Below are positions 27,178-38,017 of a stretch of 64,000 nucleotides of DNA, piece by piece (the stretch's first letter is position 1; every line of letters begins with the position of its first letter). A program made the position numbers and the translations under genes. The stretch is from Rhodoferax fermentans. Its GTDB lineage: Bacteria; Pseudomonadota; Gammaproteobacteria; Burkholderiales; Burkholderiaceae_C. The notes under the pieces were generated by a model. That model did no database searches, was not told where the DNA came from, and saw only the letters and a program-made list of their open reading frames with translations. Where the stretch lies: positions 3,100,001 to 3,164,000 of the forward strand of contig NZ_MTJN01000002.1 in NCBI RefSeq assembly GCF_002017865.1, given 5' to 3'.

Positions 27178-28452
27178 TCACATCTGGGAAACGGTTGTTG
27201 CACCAAAGCGTTTTTCAACATAGTTTTCAACAACAGCCTGGAATTCTTCGGCAATCGCATCACCGCGCAGGGTCATGCGTTTTTCGCCATCGATAAAAAC
27301 TGGCGCAGCAGGTGCCTCACCGGTGCCGGGCAAGCTGATGCCAATGTCTGCGTGTTTGCTCTCGCCTGGGCCATTCACAATGCAGCCCATCACGGCAACC
27401 TTCATTTTTTCGACACCAGGGTATTTGCTGCGCCATAGGGGCATCTGCGCACGCAAAAAAGCCTCGATACGCTGGGTCAACTCCTGAAAGGTGGTGCTGG
27501 TGGTTCGGCCACAACCAGGACATGCGGTCACGCTGGGGACAAAAGAACGCATGCCAAGTGCCTGCAAAATTTCGGCGGCAATCACCACCTCTTGTGTTCT
27601 GGACTCACCAGGCTGTGGCGTCAAAGACACCCGAATGGTGTCTCCGATACCTTCTTGCAACAGCACAGACAGCGCTGCGGCAGAGGCCACGGCGCCTTTT
27701 GTGCCCATACCAGCTTCTGTTAAACCCAAATGCAATGCGTAGTTGCAACGTTTGGCAAGTTCTCGGTATACCGAAATCAGATCCTGAACGCCACTCACTT
27801 TGCAAGACAGGATGATCTGGTTCGGATCCAGCCCCATCTCAACAGCTTGTTGCGCGGAATCCAGCGCCGAAGTGACCAAGGCCTCATACATCACCGACTT
27901 GGCACCCCATGGCGAGTCCCGGCGGCTGTTTTGGTCCATCAGGTCGGCCAGCAGAGCCTGGTCCAGGCTACCCCAATTCACCCCAATGCGTACGGCCTTG
28001 TTCCACTTCACAGCGGCTTCGATCATCAGGCCGAATTGCTTGTCCCGCTTGTCCCCCTTTCCCACATTGCCTGGGTTGATCCGGTATTTGGACAAGGCCT
28101 GCGCACATTCCGGGTAGTCTGTCAGCAAACGATGTCCGTTGTAATGGAAGTCACCAATCAGTGGTACATCGATGCCCATGCGGTCAAGTTGATCTCGAAT
28201 GTGCGGCACGGCCTGTGCTGCCTCGGGCGTATTCACCGTCAAACGCACCATCTCTGAGCCGGCCACAGCCAGTTCCTTGATCTGGATAGCAGATCCAATC
28301 ACATCCACCGTGTCCGTGTTGGTCATGGACTGGATCCGTACCGGAGCTCCACCTCCAACCGTGACAATTCGACCGCCCCAGACAACTTTGGCCTGCCTGG
28401 ATGCGCTGGTTTGTGCTGTCGCTTCTGCAATAGGCTTGGCTGTATTCATCAC
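27178..28452 (-). CDS. ispG: 4-hydroxy-3-methylbut-2-enyl diphosphate synthase
   Basis: 424 aa. Fe-S cluster cysteines are in CPGCGRT and CIVNGPGE. The N-terminal TIM barrel opens with [11 protein letters not shown]. The length includes the insert typical of proteobacterial forms. It is the penultimate step of the MEP isoprenoid pathway. Its start overlaps the rodZ stop by four bases; a second ATG lies directly after the first. Confidence 0.95.
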   Translation of the reverse strand: MMNTAKPIAEATAQTSASRQAKVVWGGRIVTVGGGAPVRIQSMTNTDTVDVIGSAIQIKELAVAGSEMVRLTVNTPEAAQAVPHIRDQLDRMGIDVPLIGDFHYNGHRLLTDYPECAQALSKYRINPGNVGKGDKRDKQFGLMIEAAVKWNKAVRIGVNWGSLDQALLADLMDQNSRRDSPWGAKSVMYEALVTSALDSAQQAVEMGLDPNQIILSCKVSGVQDLISVYRELAKRCNYALHLGLTEAGMGTKGAVASAAALSVLLQEGIGDTIRVSLTPQPGESRTQEVVIAAEILQALGMRSFVPSVTACPGCGRTTSTTFQELTQRIEAFLRAQMPLWRSKYPGVEKMKVAVMGCIVNGPGESKHADIGISLPGTGEAPAAPVFIDGEKRMTLRGDAIAEEFQAVVENYVEKRFGATTVSQM

Positions 28453-29405
28453 TTCACCTCAAATCGCGCAACATTTTCGCGAGCCAGAGGCGTCAGATCC
28501 AGCGGCTTTCCGCGAACAACCACCGACACCATATCTGCACGCCCCACCACAACCGACAAAGGCAGCTGGCCTGCCAAGCGAATCACTTCGCCACTCTGCA
28601 TCAACTTGCGCAACTTGGACTGCCCTGCACTGTCAGTGACTTCAACCCATGATTCACCATGGCCACTCAGCTCAAGCACGCTTGCAGAACTCATCACCTC
28701 TGCGCTGGCTACATTCACTGGCGTACTGACCGGAAGTGGGAAAGCAGCATTCACCGCTTTGCTTGCTGATGCAGCTGGTACCTCCGCAGCAACGGGAGCT
28801 TCTGCCTGAATGCCAGACGGGGGCTGTGTCAAAACAACCGCTTCCTCAACCCCATTGGCAGACACCTGCGGACTTGGGGCGGGTTGCTCCGTGACCAGCA
28901 TGGGTTCAGCGGCCTCTTTGGATACGAGGGAAGTGTCCTCAAACAAAGGAGCGACCGGCCAAGCCAGGATCACCACAATCGCAACGATCAAAACCAAGAC
29001 GCCGAGACCAAGGGGGCTGGAAAGCTGCGCCAACACACCTTGGCGCGATGCCCCAGTGGAATCTTTGAAACTCGTGTTCAAGCCAGCCTCATTGATTTTG
29101 AACTGGTTGAACTGAGGTTCCGGCAAACTGGCCATGATCGGCGCAGGATCAACTTTCAAGGCGCGACAAACACTCAGAGCCAGTGAACGCACAAAAACCA
29201 TGTCGGGCAATTGGTCAAAGCGACCAGCCTCCAGAGCTTCGAGTTTCTTGACCGGCACTTTCAAGGCGACGGCCAAGGCGGCAATATGCAGCCCCTGCAC
29301 CTCACGTGCCTCTCTGAGCAGAGCCGCTGCCTGCATCGGCGCAGACTGGACTGCAACATCCGTCACATCGCCCTCAAGACCCAGATCATTCATCAAAAGC
29401 TCCAC
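28449..29405 (-). CDS. rodZ: cytoskeleton protein RodZ-like
   Basis: 318 aa. An N-terminal helix-turn-helix of the RodZ kind ([31 protein letters not shown], about residues 29-60), a membrane helix ([18 protein letters not shown], about 133-150), a Pro/Ala/Glu-rich periplasmic linker and a C-terminal DUF4115 domain ([14 protein letters not shown]). RodZ links MreB to the elongasome. Start could be the internal ATG 29393. Located between pilW and ispG, as in many proteobacteria. Confidence 0.88.
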   Translation of the reverse strand: MELLMNDLGLEGDVTDVAVQSAPMQAAALLREAREVQGLHIAALAVALKVPVKKLEALEAGRFDQLPDMVFVRSLALSVCRALKVDPAPIMASLPEPQFNQFKINEAGLNTSFKDSTGASRQGVLAQLSSPLGLGVLVLIVAIVVILAWPVAPLFEDTSLVSKEAAEPMLVTEQPAPSPQVSANGVEEAVVLTQPPSGIQAEAPVAAEVPAASASKAVNAAFPLPVSTPVNVASAEVMSSASVLELSGHGESWVEVTDSAGQSKLRKLMQSGEVIRLAGQLPLSVVVGRADMVSVVVRGKPLDLTPLARENVARFEVK

Positions 29406-30222
29406 GCTGGAAAAAGGCAGCCTGCGGCGACTCGGGAAAACGCTTGATCAACTGTTCACCAAGCTGGTTCATCGCTTCAAGATTGGCCATACGTTTTTCT
29501 ATCTTGATACCGAGCCACAACGTCTCTGCGTTGGCCAAATCGGTGTTGTTCAATCGACGGATGTAGAACTGCGCCCGGACATACTCTTTTCTTTGAAAAA
29601 GAACATTGGCCAGGTTGTACCCTGTGACAGGGTTGGCAGCGTCATATTCGTATGACTTCATCAGACTGACCTCTGCCTCTGGCAATTGGCCCGCTTTGAA
29701 CTGGCACACACCCTGCGCCATATGCGTTTTAGCGCGCTCGTTGTACAGCGGGTTGGCCAGGGCCTGACTGAAATAGTTCATCGATTGGGCAAATTGCCCG
29801 TTCTGGCACTTCAACCACCCCATGTTGTGCAACACGTGGCTGTCCCGAGGTTTGAGCGACAGAGCTTTGTTGAAACTGTCTTCAGCAATGGTGTAGTCAT
29901 TCAAGCGCATGTAAATCAGTCCGCGCAGGCTGAAAGCGTCTGAATAACTTGGATCGACCGCAATGGCCTGCTTGATTTCGTCCAAAGCGACGGTGGTCTT
30001 GCCTTCTTCAAGGTACCCCAGCGCCAACTCCATCCGGATACGTGCCCGCTTGCGCTCAGCACTCACATCCGACTCGGTGACGATGTCCTCGTGCACCTCA
30101 CCCACTCGGCTTGAGCCTGTCGGACCAGCACAGCCGCTGAGTGTCAACCCATTGCACAAGACGCAAGCCGCCAAAAGCAACTCTAGACGACTTGTCGATG
30201 TGATTTTCATCGTGACTTTCAT
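29386..30222 (-). CDS. pilW: type IV pilus biogenesis/stability lipoprotein PilW (PilF)
   Basis: 278 aa with a lipobox LSGC (Cys31) and about six TPR motifs (LEEGKTTVALDEIKQAIAVDP, LRGLIYMRLNDYTIAEDSF). It is the pilotin for the PilQ secretin. A second ATG four codons in is an alternative start. It overlaps rodZ by 20 bases and follows rlmN by 3, the standard ndk-rlmN-pilW-rodZ order. Confidence 0.9.
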   Translation of the reverse strand: MKVTMKITSTSRLELLLAACVLCNGLTLSGCAGPTGSSRVGEVHEDIVTESDVSAERKRARIRMELALGYLEEGKTTVALDEIKQAIAVDPSYSDAFSLRGLIYMRLNDYTIAEDSFNKALSLKPRDSHVLHNMGWLKCQNGQFAQSMNYFSQALANPLYNERAKTHMAQGVCQFKAGQLPEAEVSLMKSYEYDAANPVTGYNLANVLFQRKEYVRAQFYIRRLNNTDLANAETLWLGIKIEKRMANLEAMNQLGEQLIKRFPESPQAAFFQRGAFDE

Positions 30223-30225
30223 GGT

Positions 30226-31374
30226 TCAGATTTTCGCATCGCTTGGGACATCCAAAGGACTTGAATTCAACTCAGAACTACGTTGACGGGCAATTCGCAC
30301 AGTCACCCGGGTCCGGTCAACCACATCACCTGCAAGCTGACCACAGGCCGCATCAATATCATCACCACGGGTCTTTCGCACGGTGGTTGTGATGCCTGCT
30401 TCGCTCAGGATTTTTGCAAATCCTTGGACTCGCTCCGGCTTGGACCGATGCAGGCCGGAGGCCGGAAAAGGATTAAAGGGGATCAGATTGAATTTGCACC
30501 ACGACACCGAGTTCCTGTATTTCTTTACCAACTGGACCAGTTCCTGCGCCTGCGCATCGCTGTCATTAACCGCGTCGAGCATGCAGTATTCAAAGGTAAT
30601 GAAATCCCTTGGGGCATGTTCGAGGTAGTTAACACACGCTGGCATCAACTCTTCAAGCGGATGTTTGATGTTGAGTGGCACCAGGTAATCACGCAATGCA
30701 TTGTTGGGCGCATGCAGAGAAACAGCCAAGGCCACTGGGCATTCAACGCCCAACAAGTCCATTTTCTTGACCAAACCAGACGTCGACACCGTGACACGAC
30801 GACGTGACAAGCCATATCCGTGGTCGTCCAACATCATTCGGAGAGCCGGAATCAGTGCTGAATAGTTCTGCAAGGGCTCACCCATGCCCATCATCACGGT
30901 GTTGGAGATCACCCGCTCATCGCGTTTGAGATGCTTGCGCAAAAAATGCTCGGCAAACCAAAGTTGCGCGATGATTTCACCCGTGGTCAGGTTGCGACTG
31001 AAACCTTGATGCCCGGTTGAGCAAAATCGACAACCCATGGCGCATCCGGCCTGGGTCGATAGACACAGCGTCCCTCGGTCATCCTCCGGGATAAAGACCG
31101 TCTCCACGGCGTTGCCACCGCCTACATCGAAGAGCCATTTGATGGTGCCATCCGCAGAAATATGCTGGGAGATGACATCCATCGCCTTGACATGGGCAAC
31201 ACCCTTGAGTTTTTCGCGCAAGGATTTCGCCAGATCGCTCATGTCCTCAAAACGAGAACATCCTCTTTGGTGGATCCAGCGAAACAGCTGAACAGCGCGA
31301 AAGCGCTTCTCGCCCAGCCGCTCGCAAAAAGCGGCCAAACTCTCGAGGTCGTGTTCGAGCAGGTTGACCGTCAT
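30226..31374 (-). CDS. rlmN: dual-specificity 23S rRNA/tRNA adenine-C2 methyltransferase
   Basis: 382 aa radical-SAM protein with the cluster motif CAMGCRFC (about residues 111-118) and the catalytic cysteine of the C-terminal domain ([13 protein letters not shown]). It methylates A2503 of 23S rRNA and A37 of some tRNAs. Ends close to pilW. Confidence 0.95.
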   Translation of the reverse strand: MTVNLLEHDLESLAAFCERLGEKRFRAVQLFRWIHQRGCSRFEDMSDLAKSLREKLKGVAHVKAMDVISQHISADGTIKWLFDVGGGNAVETVFIPEDDRGTLCLSTQAGCAMGCRFCSTGHQGFSRNLTTGEIIAQLWFAEHFLRKHLKRDERVISNTVMMGMGEPLQNYSALIPALRMMLDDHGYGLSRRRVTVSTSGLVKKMDLLGVECPVALAVSLHAPNNALRDYLVPLNIKHPLEELMPACVNYLEHAPRDFITFEYCMLDAVNDSDAQAQELVQLVKKYRNSVSWCKFNLIPFNPFPASGLHRSKPERVQGFAKILSEAGITTTVRKTRGDDIDAACGQLAGDVVDRTRVTVRIARQRSSELNSSPLDVPSDAKI

Positions 31375-31381
31375 ACTGTCT

Positions 31382-31807
31382 TCAGCGTGAAAAAACGTTC
31401 ATGCCAGGGAAAAAGAAGCTCACTTCGACAGCGGCTGTCTCGGCGGCGTCAGAGCCGTGCACTGCATTGGCATCAATGCTGTCAGCAAAATCAGCGCGGA
31501 TGGTGCCAGGTGCGGCTTTTTTAGGGTCTGTTGCACCCATCAGTTCACGGTTCTTGAGGATGGCGTTTTCACCTTCCAGTGCCTGGATCATGACCGGACC
31601 GGAAATCATGAATTCGACCAGATCCTTGAAGAAAGGACGCTCTTTATGTACTGCATAAAAAGCTTCGGCCTCGCGGCGTGACAAATGCGCCATCTTGGAG
31701 GCCACAATTTTCAGGCCAGCAGCTTCAAAGCGGGCATAAATCTGACCGATCACGTTTTTGGCAACAGCGTCAGGCTTGATGATGGAGAGAGTGCGTTCGA
31801 TAGCCAT
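31382..31807 (-). CDS. ndk: nucleoside diphosphate kinase
   Basis: 141 aa from ATG 31807 ([15 protein letters not shown]). The active-site His117 is in NAVHGSD and Lys11 binds phosphate. It balances NTP and dNTP pools. First gene of the leftward ndk-rlmN block. Confidence 0.96.
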   Translation of the reverse strand: MAIERTLSIIKPDAVAKNVIGQIYARFEAAGLKIVASKMAHLSRREAEAFYAVHKERPFFKDLVEFMISGPVMIQALEGENAILKNRELMGATDPKKAAPGTIRADFADSIDANAVHGSDAAETAAVEVSFFFPGMNVFSR

Positions 31808-31903
31808 ATGATTTCCTCGTGAATTAAAAATTTCTGATCTTTGGACCAAAGCCCTTGATCTTAACCTGCGCCCAATTGGCATGAACGCCAACGGGTTGCT
31901 TTC

Positions 31904-33061
31904 TTATCTGCTGCGCCCACCTGGCCTGCGTCCAGCACCTGGTACGTTTCCGCGTTTTTTGCCAGCTTCCTGACGCTGCTTGGAAAAACTGTCAGCTCCA
32001 ATGTAGCCCAATGATGTTTTTAAGGGATCAGGTTGTGAAGCTGCAGCTTTACCAGCAGCCGGGGATCGTGCAGGACCTCGACCCGGTGTGTTGCGGTTGC
32101 GTACCGCGCCACCTGCACCACGCCCGTTGGGTGTCCGCTTGCCCGCCGGCGCGGTCTCAGCAGAGTCGCGCACAGGTGCGCCTGGCGTTTGTGATGCCCG
32201 CGTTAACAAGCGGATATCTGCGTCGTCCAATTCAACCCAGGCACCCCGCTTCAAGCCTCTCGGCAACACCATGGAGCCATAACGGATACGGATCAGACGG
32301 CTCACGGCATGGCCGACCGACTCCAACATGCGCCGCACCTCGCGGTTGCGCCCTTCGGAGATCGTCACCCGATACCAGCAATTCGACCCCTCCCCACCCC
32401 CCTCTTCGATGGAGCCGAACTGCGCCATGCCATCATCGAGCCGGACACCGTCGAGCAGTTTGTGTTTTTCTTCCAAAGTCAGCGCACCCAGCACCCGCAC
32501 CGCATACTCGCGCTCCAACCCAAACCGCGGATGCATCAAATTGTTGGCCAGCTCACCTGAGCTGGTGAACAACAGCAAACCCTCGGTGTTGAGATCAAGG
32601 CGGCCCACCGACTGCCATTTGCCCTGAAACAACTTGGGCAGTTTGCGAAACACCGTGGGACGGTTTTGCGGGTCATCGTGGCTGACCACTTCGCCTGCAG
32701 GTTTGTGATAGGCCAAGACGCGTGCTGGCGGCGGCGCAATCTTGAAGCGAATCGGCTTGCCATTGACTTTGACATTGTCGCCAAACTGAACACGCTGCCC
32801 AATGTGCGCAGGTTCATTGTTGACGGTGATACGCCCCTCCAAGATGAGCTGCTCCATCTCCAGACGCGAGCCCATGCCAGCCTGCGCCAACACTTTGTGC
32901 AACTTGGGTGATTCCGGCTGAGGCGGCAGAACCCGCTTGAGCGCAGCAGGATTTACTTCGTTTTCTGCAGCATCGAACACACCGGAGACAACGTCTTCAA
33001 AACGAATGGCATCATCCATGTCAGTGGCAGGCGTGGTCGGCTCTGTAGGGAGTTCGGTCAT
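31904..33061 (-). CDS. rluB: 23S rRNA pseudouridine(2605) synthase RluB-like
   Basis: 385 aa. S4 RNA-binding domain near the N-terminus ([21 protein letters not shown]), then the RsuA-family catalytic motif [14 protein letters not shown] with the Asp nucleophile. The C-terminal 110 residues are basic, Gly/Pro/Arg-rich and disordered-looking. The RluB versus RluE/RluF assignment rests on pairing with scpB, whose stop overlaps the start by four bases. Confidence 0.88.
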   Translation of the reverse strand: MTELPTEPTTPATDMDDAIRFEDVVSGVFDAAENEVNPAALKRVLPPQPESPKLHKVLAQAGMGSRLEMEQLILEGRITVNNEPAHIGQRVQFGDNVKVNGKPIRFKIAPPPARVLAYHKPAGEVVSHDDPQNRPTVFRKLPKLFQGKWQSVGRLDLNTEGLLLFTSSGELANNLMHPRFGLEREYAVRVLGALTLEEKHKLLDGVRLDDGMAQFGSIEEGGGEGSNCWYRVTISEGRNREVRRMLESVGHAVSRLIRIRYGSMVLPRGLKRGAWVELDDADIRLLTRASQTPGAPVRDSAETAPAGKRTPNGRGAGGAVRNRNTPGRGPARSPAAGKAAASQPDPLKTSLGYIGADSFSKQRQEAGKKRGNVPGAGRRPGGRSR

Positions 33062-33747
33062 GGTGTGTCCTCAGGTACGGGTTCAATCGGGCTCGTGCCC
33101 GGATCGGGATCGTTCGACCAGTTCAATTCGCCATTGCGTGAACTGGCGTCGGTTGAAACGAAAGAGGCTGCTTTCAGCGAGTCAGCCAAGGGCAACTCCT
33201 GCCCCAACATCGATTCGAGAGCATCGGTGGCTTGGGGTGGCGATGTCAACAGCGGCAGTTGATCCAGGGAGTTGAGCCCCAGATCGTCCAAAAAATGACG
33301 GGTTGTGGCGAACAGCGCAGGCCTGCCCACGGTATCACGGTGCCCAATCGTCTCAATCCAGCCCCGGTCTTCGAGCTGTTTGAGGGTCAGCGAGTTCACC
33401 GTTACCCCGCGAACTGTCTCGATATCACCTCGCGTGACAGGTTGCTTGTACGCAATGATGGCCAAGGTCTCCAAGGTCGCACGGGTATACCTGGGCGGCT
33501 TCTCCGGATGCAAGCGCTCCAGATACACCTGCATGTCAGGGCGACTCTGAAAACGCCAACCTGTAGACACCGACACCAGCTCCAGACCGCGTTCGGACCA
33601 GTCTGCCTGCAACTCGAACAACAGCGCATCAATCCCGGACGTCGCCCAGTCATCACCCAACAAGATCCGCATGTCCTTGACGGGCATGGGTTGTTGCGCA
33701 CAAAGCAATGCAGTTTCCAGGATGCGTTTGGCATCCGCCGTGTTCAT
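33058..33747 (-). CDS. scpB: segregation and condensation protein B
   Basis: 229 aa from ATG 33747. Two winged-helix domains ([29 protein letters not shown] is the hallmark). Kleisin-associated subunit of the SMC-ScpAB condensin. scpA is not in the window. The acidic C-terminal tail of about 60 residues is extra to the core. Confidence 0.9.
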   Translation of the reverse strand: MNTADAKRILETALLCAQQPMPVKDMRILLGDDWATSGIDALLFELQADWSERGLELVSVSTGWRFQSRPDMQVYLERLHPEKPPRYTRATLETLAIIAYKQPVTRGDIETVRGVTVNSLTLKQLEDRGWIETIGHRDTVGRPALFATTRHFLDDLGLNSLDQLPLLTSPPQATDALESMLGQELPLADSLKAASFVSTDASSRNGELNWSNDPDPGTSPIEPVPEDTP

Positions 33748-33861
33748 GGTTGGCAAATTCCGGTCAAAACACCCCCATGGGTGCGGTACTCAAAGATATG
33801 GAAGACGTGATCAGGACCGACAAGTCATCGGTGGCACGTTGAATCGCATGGCATGGCCGTG

Positions 33862-34878
33862 CTAAAAGATGTCGCTATTGTAATTGAGGCCCCAGCTGCT
33901 AAGCGCCGTTGAAAAGTCCGATGGCAAAGGCGCCTTAAAAACCAGCGATTGCCCCGTCACGGGGTGGACAAACGCCAGCTTGGTGGCATGCAAAGCCTGT
34001 CGTTGCAATCCCGCGGCTGCCGCACCACCGTAGGTCTGGTCTGACACCAAAGCATGCCCTATCGACGCCAGATGCACCCTGATCTGGTGCGTCCGACCGG
34101 TGTGCAAAGTGCACTTGATCAGACAGCCCTGCACACCGTTTGCCAGGCATTCAAAGTCGGTCTGTGCCACCTTGCCCGCATGCAGTGCCAGATCCACCAC
34201 CGCCATGCGCAAACGATTGCCAGGGTCGCGACCAATGGGGGCATCCACATGCCGCACAGCCGCACCGCGCCAAACACCGTGTGCCAGAGCCAGGTATTGC
34301 CGTTTCACCGTACGCGCAGCAATCGCCTGGACCAGCGCGTCCATGGTCTGGCGGGTACGCGCCACCACCATCAGGCCGCTGGTGTCCTTGTCCAACCGGT
34401 GAACGATACCGGCACGTGGCAGATGAAAAGCCTGACTGTCGTGACCTAACAGACGATTCATCAGCGTGCCACTCCAGTTGCCTGGTGCCGGATGCACTAC
34501 CAGAGGGGCGGGTTTGTTGATGACCAGCAAGTGTTCATCTTCAAAAACAATGTCCAAGGGCAGGTTTTCAGCCTTGAAGGCCTGGCTTTGGGGTGTTGGT
34601 CGCAAAGCAATTTGGCCCATATCGCCAGCTTTAACCTTGGATGCGGCCTTCTTGACCACTTTCCCGTTCACCCAGACACTGCCCAGGTCAACCAGCTGCT
34701 GCAGGTAACTTCGTGAGAACTCAGGCACGAGGTCAGTCAATGCCAGATCCAAACGCAAGCCGTGATGCTCTGGCTTGAACGTCAATGCGCGCAGCTCCAC
34801 TTCTGGCCCGGCGTCTTCGGTAGCCTCGCCGTCATAAGTCCCAAGGTCGGTCGATATAATTTGTGGAGTGTTTTTCAA
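33862..34878 (-). CDS. rluD: 23S rRNA pseudouridine(1911/1915/1917) synthase, TTG start
   Basis: 338 aa from TTG 34878, preceded by AGGA at good spacing (TAGGACAGCTTTC). A longer frame exists but would run through the bamD 5' region. S4 domain (LDLALTDLVPEFSRSYLQQLV) followed by the catalytic HRLDKDTSGLMVVA motif. Modifies helix 69 of 23S rRNA. Divergent from bamD, with the two starts 15 bases apart. Confidence 0.88.
   Translation of the reverse strand: MKNTPQIISTDLGTYDGEATEDAGPEVELRALTFKPEHHGLRLDLALTDLVPEFSRSYLQQLVDLGSVWVNGKVVKKAASKVKAGDMGQIALRPTPQSQAFKAENLPLDIVFEDEHLLVINKPAPLVVHPAPGNWSGTLMNRLLGHDSQAFHLPRAGIVHRLDKDTSGLMVVARTRQTMDALVQAIAARTVKRQYLALAHGVWRGAAVRHVDAPIGRDPGNRLRMAVVDLALHAGKVAQTDFECLANGVQGCLIKCTLHTGRTHQIRVHLASIGHALVSDQTYGGAAAAGLQRQALHATKLAFVHPVTGQSLVFKAPLPSDFSTALSSWGLNYNSDIF
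34855..34860 (+). promoter_or_regulatory. -10 box TATAAT upstream of bamD
   Basis: Perfect TATAAT 33 bases before the bamD ATG at 34893. It lies inside the first codons of rluD. No good -35 was found at 17 bases. Confidence 0.4.
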
Positions 34879-34892
34879 GAAAGCTGTCCTAC

Positions 34893-35699
34893 ATGCCTGA
34901 TGCCAAATTATCTGCTGCCCGCACCTGGGCCCTCGCGTGTGGCGTTGCGCTGCTGGGCGCTTGTTCCTCCACTCCCAAAGATCCGACAGCGGGTTGGAGT
35001 CCGAACAAGATTTATGCTGAGGCCAAGGATGAGTTAAAAGCCGGCGCCTATGACAAGGCTGGCCCCCTGTTTGACAAGCTCGAAGGCCGTGCTGCCGGTA
35101 CACCCTTGGCGCAACAGGCCCAACTGGACAAAGCCTACGCACAATACAAAAACGGTGAACCGGTGCTGGCAGTGGCCACACTCGACCGATTCATGAAGTT
35201 ACATCCGGCCAGTCCGGCGCTTGATTACGCGCTGTACCTCAAAGGCTTGATCAATTTCAACGACGATCTGGGTTTGTTTGGATCCATCACCCGGCAGGAT
35301 CTGTCAGAGCGTGACCAGAAAGCTGCCAAGGAGTCGTTTGAATCTTTCAAGGAACTGATCACACGTTTTCCTGACTCCAAATACGCGGCAGATGCCAGTG
35401 CGCGCATGCATTACGTGGTGAACTCGCTGGCCGAGTCTGAGGTGCACGTGGCGCGTTACTACTACCAACGTGGCGCTTACCTGGCCTCTATCAACCGAGC
35501 CCAAACCGCGATTGCAGACTACCAGGGCGCGCCCGCCTTGGAAGAAGCGCTGTTCCTGATGGTGCAGTCTTACGATGCATTGAACCTGCCCGAGTTGCGT
35601 GACGATGCGCGTCGCGTGCTGGAAAAGAACTATCCCCAAACCACCTATCTGACACAAGGGTTCAAAACCAAGACGCAGCCCTGGTGGAAGCTCTGGTGA
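34893..35699 (+). CDS. bamD: outer membrane assembly lipoprotein BamD
   Basis: 268 aa from ATG 34893 (MPDAKLSAARTWALACGVAL). Lipobox LLGAC with Cys24, then five TPR repeats (YAEAKDELKAGAYDKAGPLFDKLE and similar). Essential partner of BamA on the periplasmic face of the outer membrane. The orthologue is typically placed divergent to rluD in betaproteobacteria and enterobacteria. Confidence 0.95.
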   Translation: MPDAKLSAARTWALACGVALLGACSSTPKDPTAGWSPNKIYAEAKDELKAGAYDKAGPLFDKLEGRAAGTPLAQQAQLDKAYAQYKNGEPVLAVATLDRFMKLHPASPALDYALYLKGLINFNDDLGLFGSITRQDLSERDQKAAKESFESFKELITRFPDSKYAADASARMHYVVNSLAESEVHVARYYYQRGAYLASINRAQTAIADYQGAPALEEALFLMVQSYDALNLPELRDDARRVLEKNYPQTTYLTQGFKTKTQPWWKLW

Positions 35700-35703
35700 G
35701 GGA

Positions 35704-36468
35704 ATGAGTATCAAGGCTTGTCGGGTCACAGCTTCGACCGGTATTCACAAGGGTGATCGGGATTACCAGCAAGATCAGGTGAGCTTGATCAGCCACCACC
35801 ATGTCAAAGGCTGTGTGATGGCGGTGTTGGCAGACGGCATGGGCGGCCGCAGTGGGGGGCGCAAAGCCTCGGATCAGGTCATGATGACAGCCCGACAACT
35901 GTTTGAGCGTTATGCACCGTCGGTCGATGACCCGATCAGTATGCTGAGCCAATTGGTGCTGGAAGCGCACACGGTGATCAAACTCACCGCAATTTCCACC
36001 GAAGAAGAGCCGCACAGCACCATTGCGGTGTTTGTCCTCAACCCGGATGGCAGTTGCCACTGGGCTCATGCTGGTGATTCACGGATTTACCACTTTCACG
36101 GCAAACAGCTGGTGTCCCGCACACGCGACCATTCCTACGTTCAATCACTGGTGAACAAGGGTGAACTCACCGAAGAACAGGCCAGTTTTCACCCGCAATC
36201 CAATATCTTGATGGGCTGCCTGGGCACCGAGAAAGAGCCGCCGATTGACACCCACAGCATCAGCAAACTGCAAGCATCAGACACACTGATGGTCTGCAGC
36301 GATGGCTTGTGGCACTATTTCACCGAGGCTGAGCTGGGCTCCGTACTGGCAACACTGTCGCCAAGGGAGGCCAGTGAGTTTCTGATTGACAAAGCGCGTT
36401 TGCGTGCCAAAGGCAGTGGTGACAACCTGTCGCTGGCCATCGTCAAGGTGGAAGCGGCCAGCAGCTAG
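35704..36468 (+). CDS. PP2C-family serine/threonine phosphatase
   Basis: 254 aa. Metal-binding motifs in order: DRDYQQDQ near residue 18, LADGMGG about 42-48, HAGDSRIY about 120, CSDGLW about 198, GSGDNLSLAIV near the C-terminus. Cytosolic, single domain and no cognate kinase nearby. Substrate unknown. Follows bamD by four bases, likely co-transcribed. Confidence 0.88.
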   Translation: MSIKACRVTASTGIHKGDRDYQQDQVSLISHHHVKGCVMAVLADGMGGRSGGRKASDQVMMTARQLFERYAPSVDDPISMLSQLVLEAHTVIKLTAISTEEEPHSTIAVFVLNPDGSCHWAHAGDSRIYHFHGKQLVSRTRDHSYVQSLVNKGELTEEQASFHPQSNILMGCLGTEKEPPIDTHSISKLQASDTLMVCSDGLWHYFTEAELGSVLATLSPREASEFLIDKARLRAKGSGDNLSLAIVKVEAASS

Positions 36469-36470
36469 GC

Positions 36471-36848
36471 TCAGGGACGGGTTTCGGGCGCAGCTGATTT
36501 TTCCAGCTGTTCTTGTTGTGCCGCGATATTGGCTTCGATGCGTTTGAGGGCTTCCACCGCCTTGGCTTGGCGCTCCAAATCGTTCAACACCAATTCCTGT
36601 CGACGCAACTCGTCGGTCGTTTGACGCTTCACCTTGCGCGCATCACTCAGACAGTCGGACACCGCAAAACGGCTGTAGCAGACACGCTCCGACGCAGCAT
36701 ACGTGACTTCGCTGGCCGCGCGTTCCTGGGTGATACGTGCCCGCTCTGCCCCCACATCCAGCACTTGAGCCGATGGTTCCGCCGTTTGTGCCGTGGCGGC
36801 CAACTGGGCCAGGGTCAAGATCAGTCCGGTCAAAATTTTGAATGTCAT
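36471..36848 (-). CDS. secreted coiled-coil hypothetical protein
   Basis: 125 aa. Signal peptide (ILTGLILTLAQLAATAQ) and a charged helical region with two cysteines in ERVCYSRFAVSDCLSDARK, followed by an Arg/Glu/Gln-rich coiled coil. I do not recognise the family. Ends convergently with the PP2C gene, two bases apart. Its start overlaps the zapE stop by four bases, so it is probably translated with zapE. Confidence 0.7.
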   Translation of the reverse strand: MTFKILTGLILTLAQLAATAQTAEPSAQVLDVGAERARITQERAASEVTYAASERVCYSRFAVSDCLSDARKVKRQTTDELRRQELVLNDLERQAKAVEALKRIEANIAAQQEQLEKSAAPETRP

Positions 36849-37942
36849 GTCAGCCGTGTGTCCACATTGCGGCGCTCAAGCGCCAAAAATTCGCCAGTTT
36901 GCATTTCCTTGATGCGCGACACCGTACGCGCAAATTCATTGGCCAACTGCCCTTCGGTGTACAACTGCTCGGCCGGCACAGCGGCCGACATGATCAGATT
37001 GACCCGCCGATCGTAAAGCACATCAACCAGCCAGGTAAAGCGTCGCGCCTCGGCCGCCATGCGAGGTGGCAACTGGGGCACGTCGCTGAGCAGGACGGTG
37101 TGAAACTGTGTGGCCAATTCCAGATAGTCATTTTGGGAGCGAGGCCCACCACACAGAGTTTTGAAGTCAAACCAGACCACGCCACCGGCACGTCGGCGTG
37201 CCTGGATCACACGTGACTCGATCTGTAACACCGGGTCCTGGTCCTGCTGCTCGGCCAGTCGCTCGAACGCACTGGTCATGGCCACCTCAGCTTCTGGCCC
37301 CAGAGGTGTGTGGTAGAGCTCCAGCTGTTCCATCGTGAGGCCACGGTAATCCGTCCCATTGTCGACATTGATCACCTGCAACTCGTGCTTGAGCATCTCG
37401 ATGGCGGGCAACAGACGATCACGGTTCAAACCATTGGGGTACAACTCGTCGGGTTTGAAGTTGGAGGTGGTCACCATGCCCACACCGTTGTCAAACAAGG
37501 CCTTGAGCAGGCGGTGCAAGATCATCGCGTCGGTGATGTCCGACACATGGAACTCATCAAAACAGATCAGGCGGTATTTTTCGGCAATCTGCTTGGCCAG
37601 TTGGTCCAGCGGGTTCACCGTGCCCTGCAAGGCGGCGAGTTCACGGTGCACTTCGCGCATGAACTCATGAAAATGCAGCCGGGTTTTGCGCTTGAGCGGC
37701 ACCGCGGAGTAAAAGCAGTCCATCAGAAAACTTTTTCCACGCCCCACACCGCCGTACATGTACACACCGCGCGGAATCGGTGGGTGGTTGATCAGCTTCT
37801 TGAATGCGTTGGAGCGCTTCTCCTTGAAATGGCGCCACTCGCGCGCGCAGGTTTCCAGTGCCTGCACCGCACGCAGCTGCGCCGGGTCACTCGTGAAACC
37901 ACGCGCAGCCAGTTCATTCAGGTAGATTTTCTTAACGGTCAC
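36845..37942 (-). CDS. zapE: cell division ATPase ZapE (AFG1-like)
   Basis: 365 aa AAA-type ATPase. Walker A GGVGRGKSFLMD (about residues 64-75), Walker B ICFDEFHVSDITDA (about 124-137), arginine-rich C-terminal region. ZapE destabilises FtsZ rings at constriction under some conditions. In betaproteobacteria it commonly lies next to lpdA, as here. Confidence 0.9.
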   Translation of the reverse strand: MTVKKIYLNELAARGFTSDPAQLRAVQALETCAREWRHFKEKRSNAFKKLINHPPIPRGVYMYGGVGRGKSFLMDCFYSAVPLKRKTRLHFHEFMREVHRELAALQGTVNPLDQLAKQIAEKYRLICFDEFHVSDITDAMILHRLLKALFDNGVGMVTTSNFKPDELYPNGLNRDRLLPAIEMLKHELQVINVDNGTDYRGLTMEQLELYHTPLGPEAEVAMTSAFERLAEQQDQDPVLQIESRVIQARRRAGGVVWFDFKTLCGGPRSQNDYLELATQFHTVLLSDVPQLPPRMAAEARRFTWLVDVLYDRRVNLIMSAAVPAEQLYTEGQLANEFARTVSRIKEMQTGEFLALERRNVDTRLT

Positions 37943-37961
37943 AAGCCAACCACAAACTATA

Positions 37962-38010
37962 AAAAATAGAGCTAATAGCCCTTATTTTATAAGGGCTAGA
38001 GGCCAATTTT
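37962..38010. repeat. dispersed palindromic repeat, also terminator-like for lpdA
   Basis: TAGCCCTTAT-TTT-ATAAGGGCTA (37976-37998) followed by GAGGCC. On the minus strand the stem is followed by a U-rich run (TATTTTTTATAG) after the lpdA region start of zapE, so it could act as a terminator for leftward transcripts. Confidence 0.7.
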
Positions 38011-38017
38011 CTATCAA

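Noticed and set aside
33862..35181. Longer start of rluD at 35181
   Set aside because: It would span the whole bamD 5' coding region antisense and lacks family similarity; TTG 34878 with AGGA is better.
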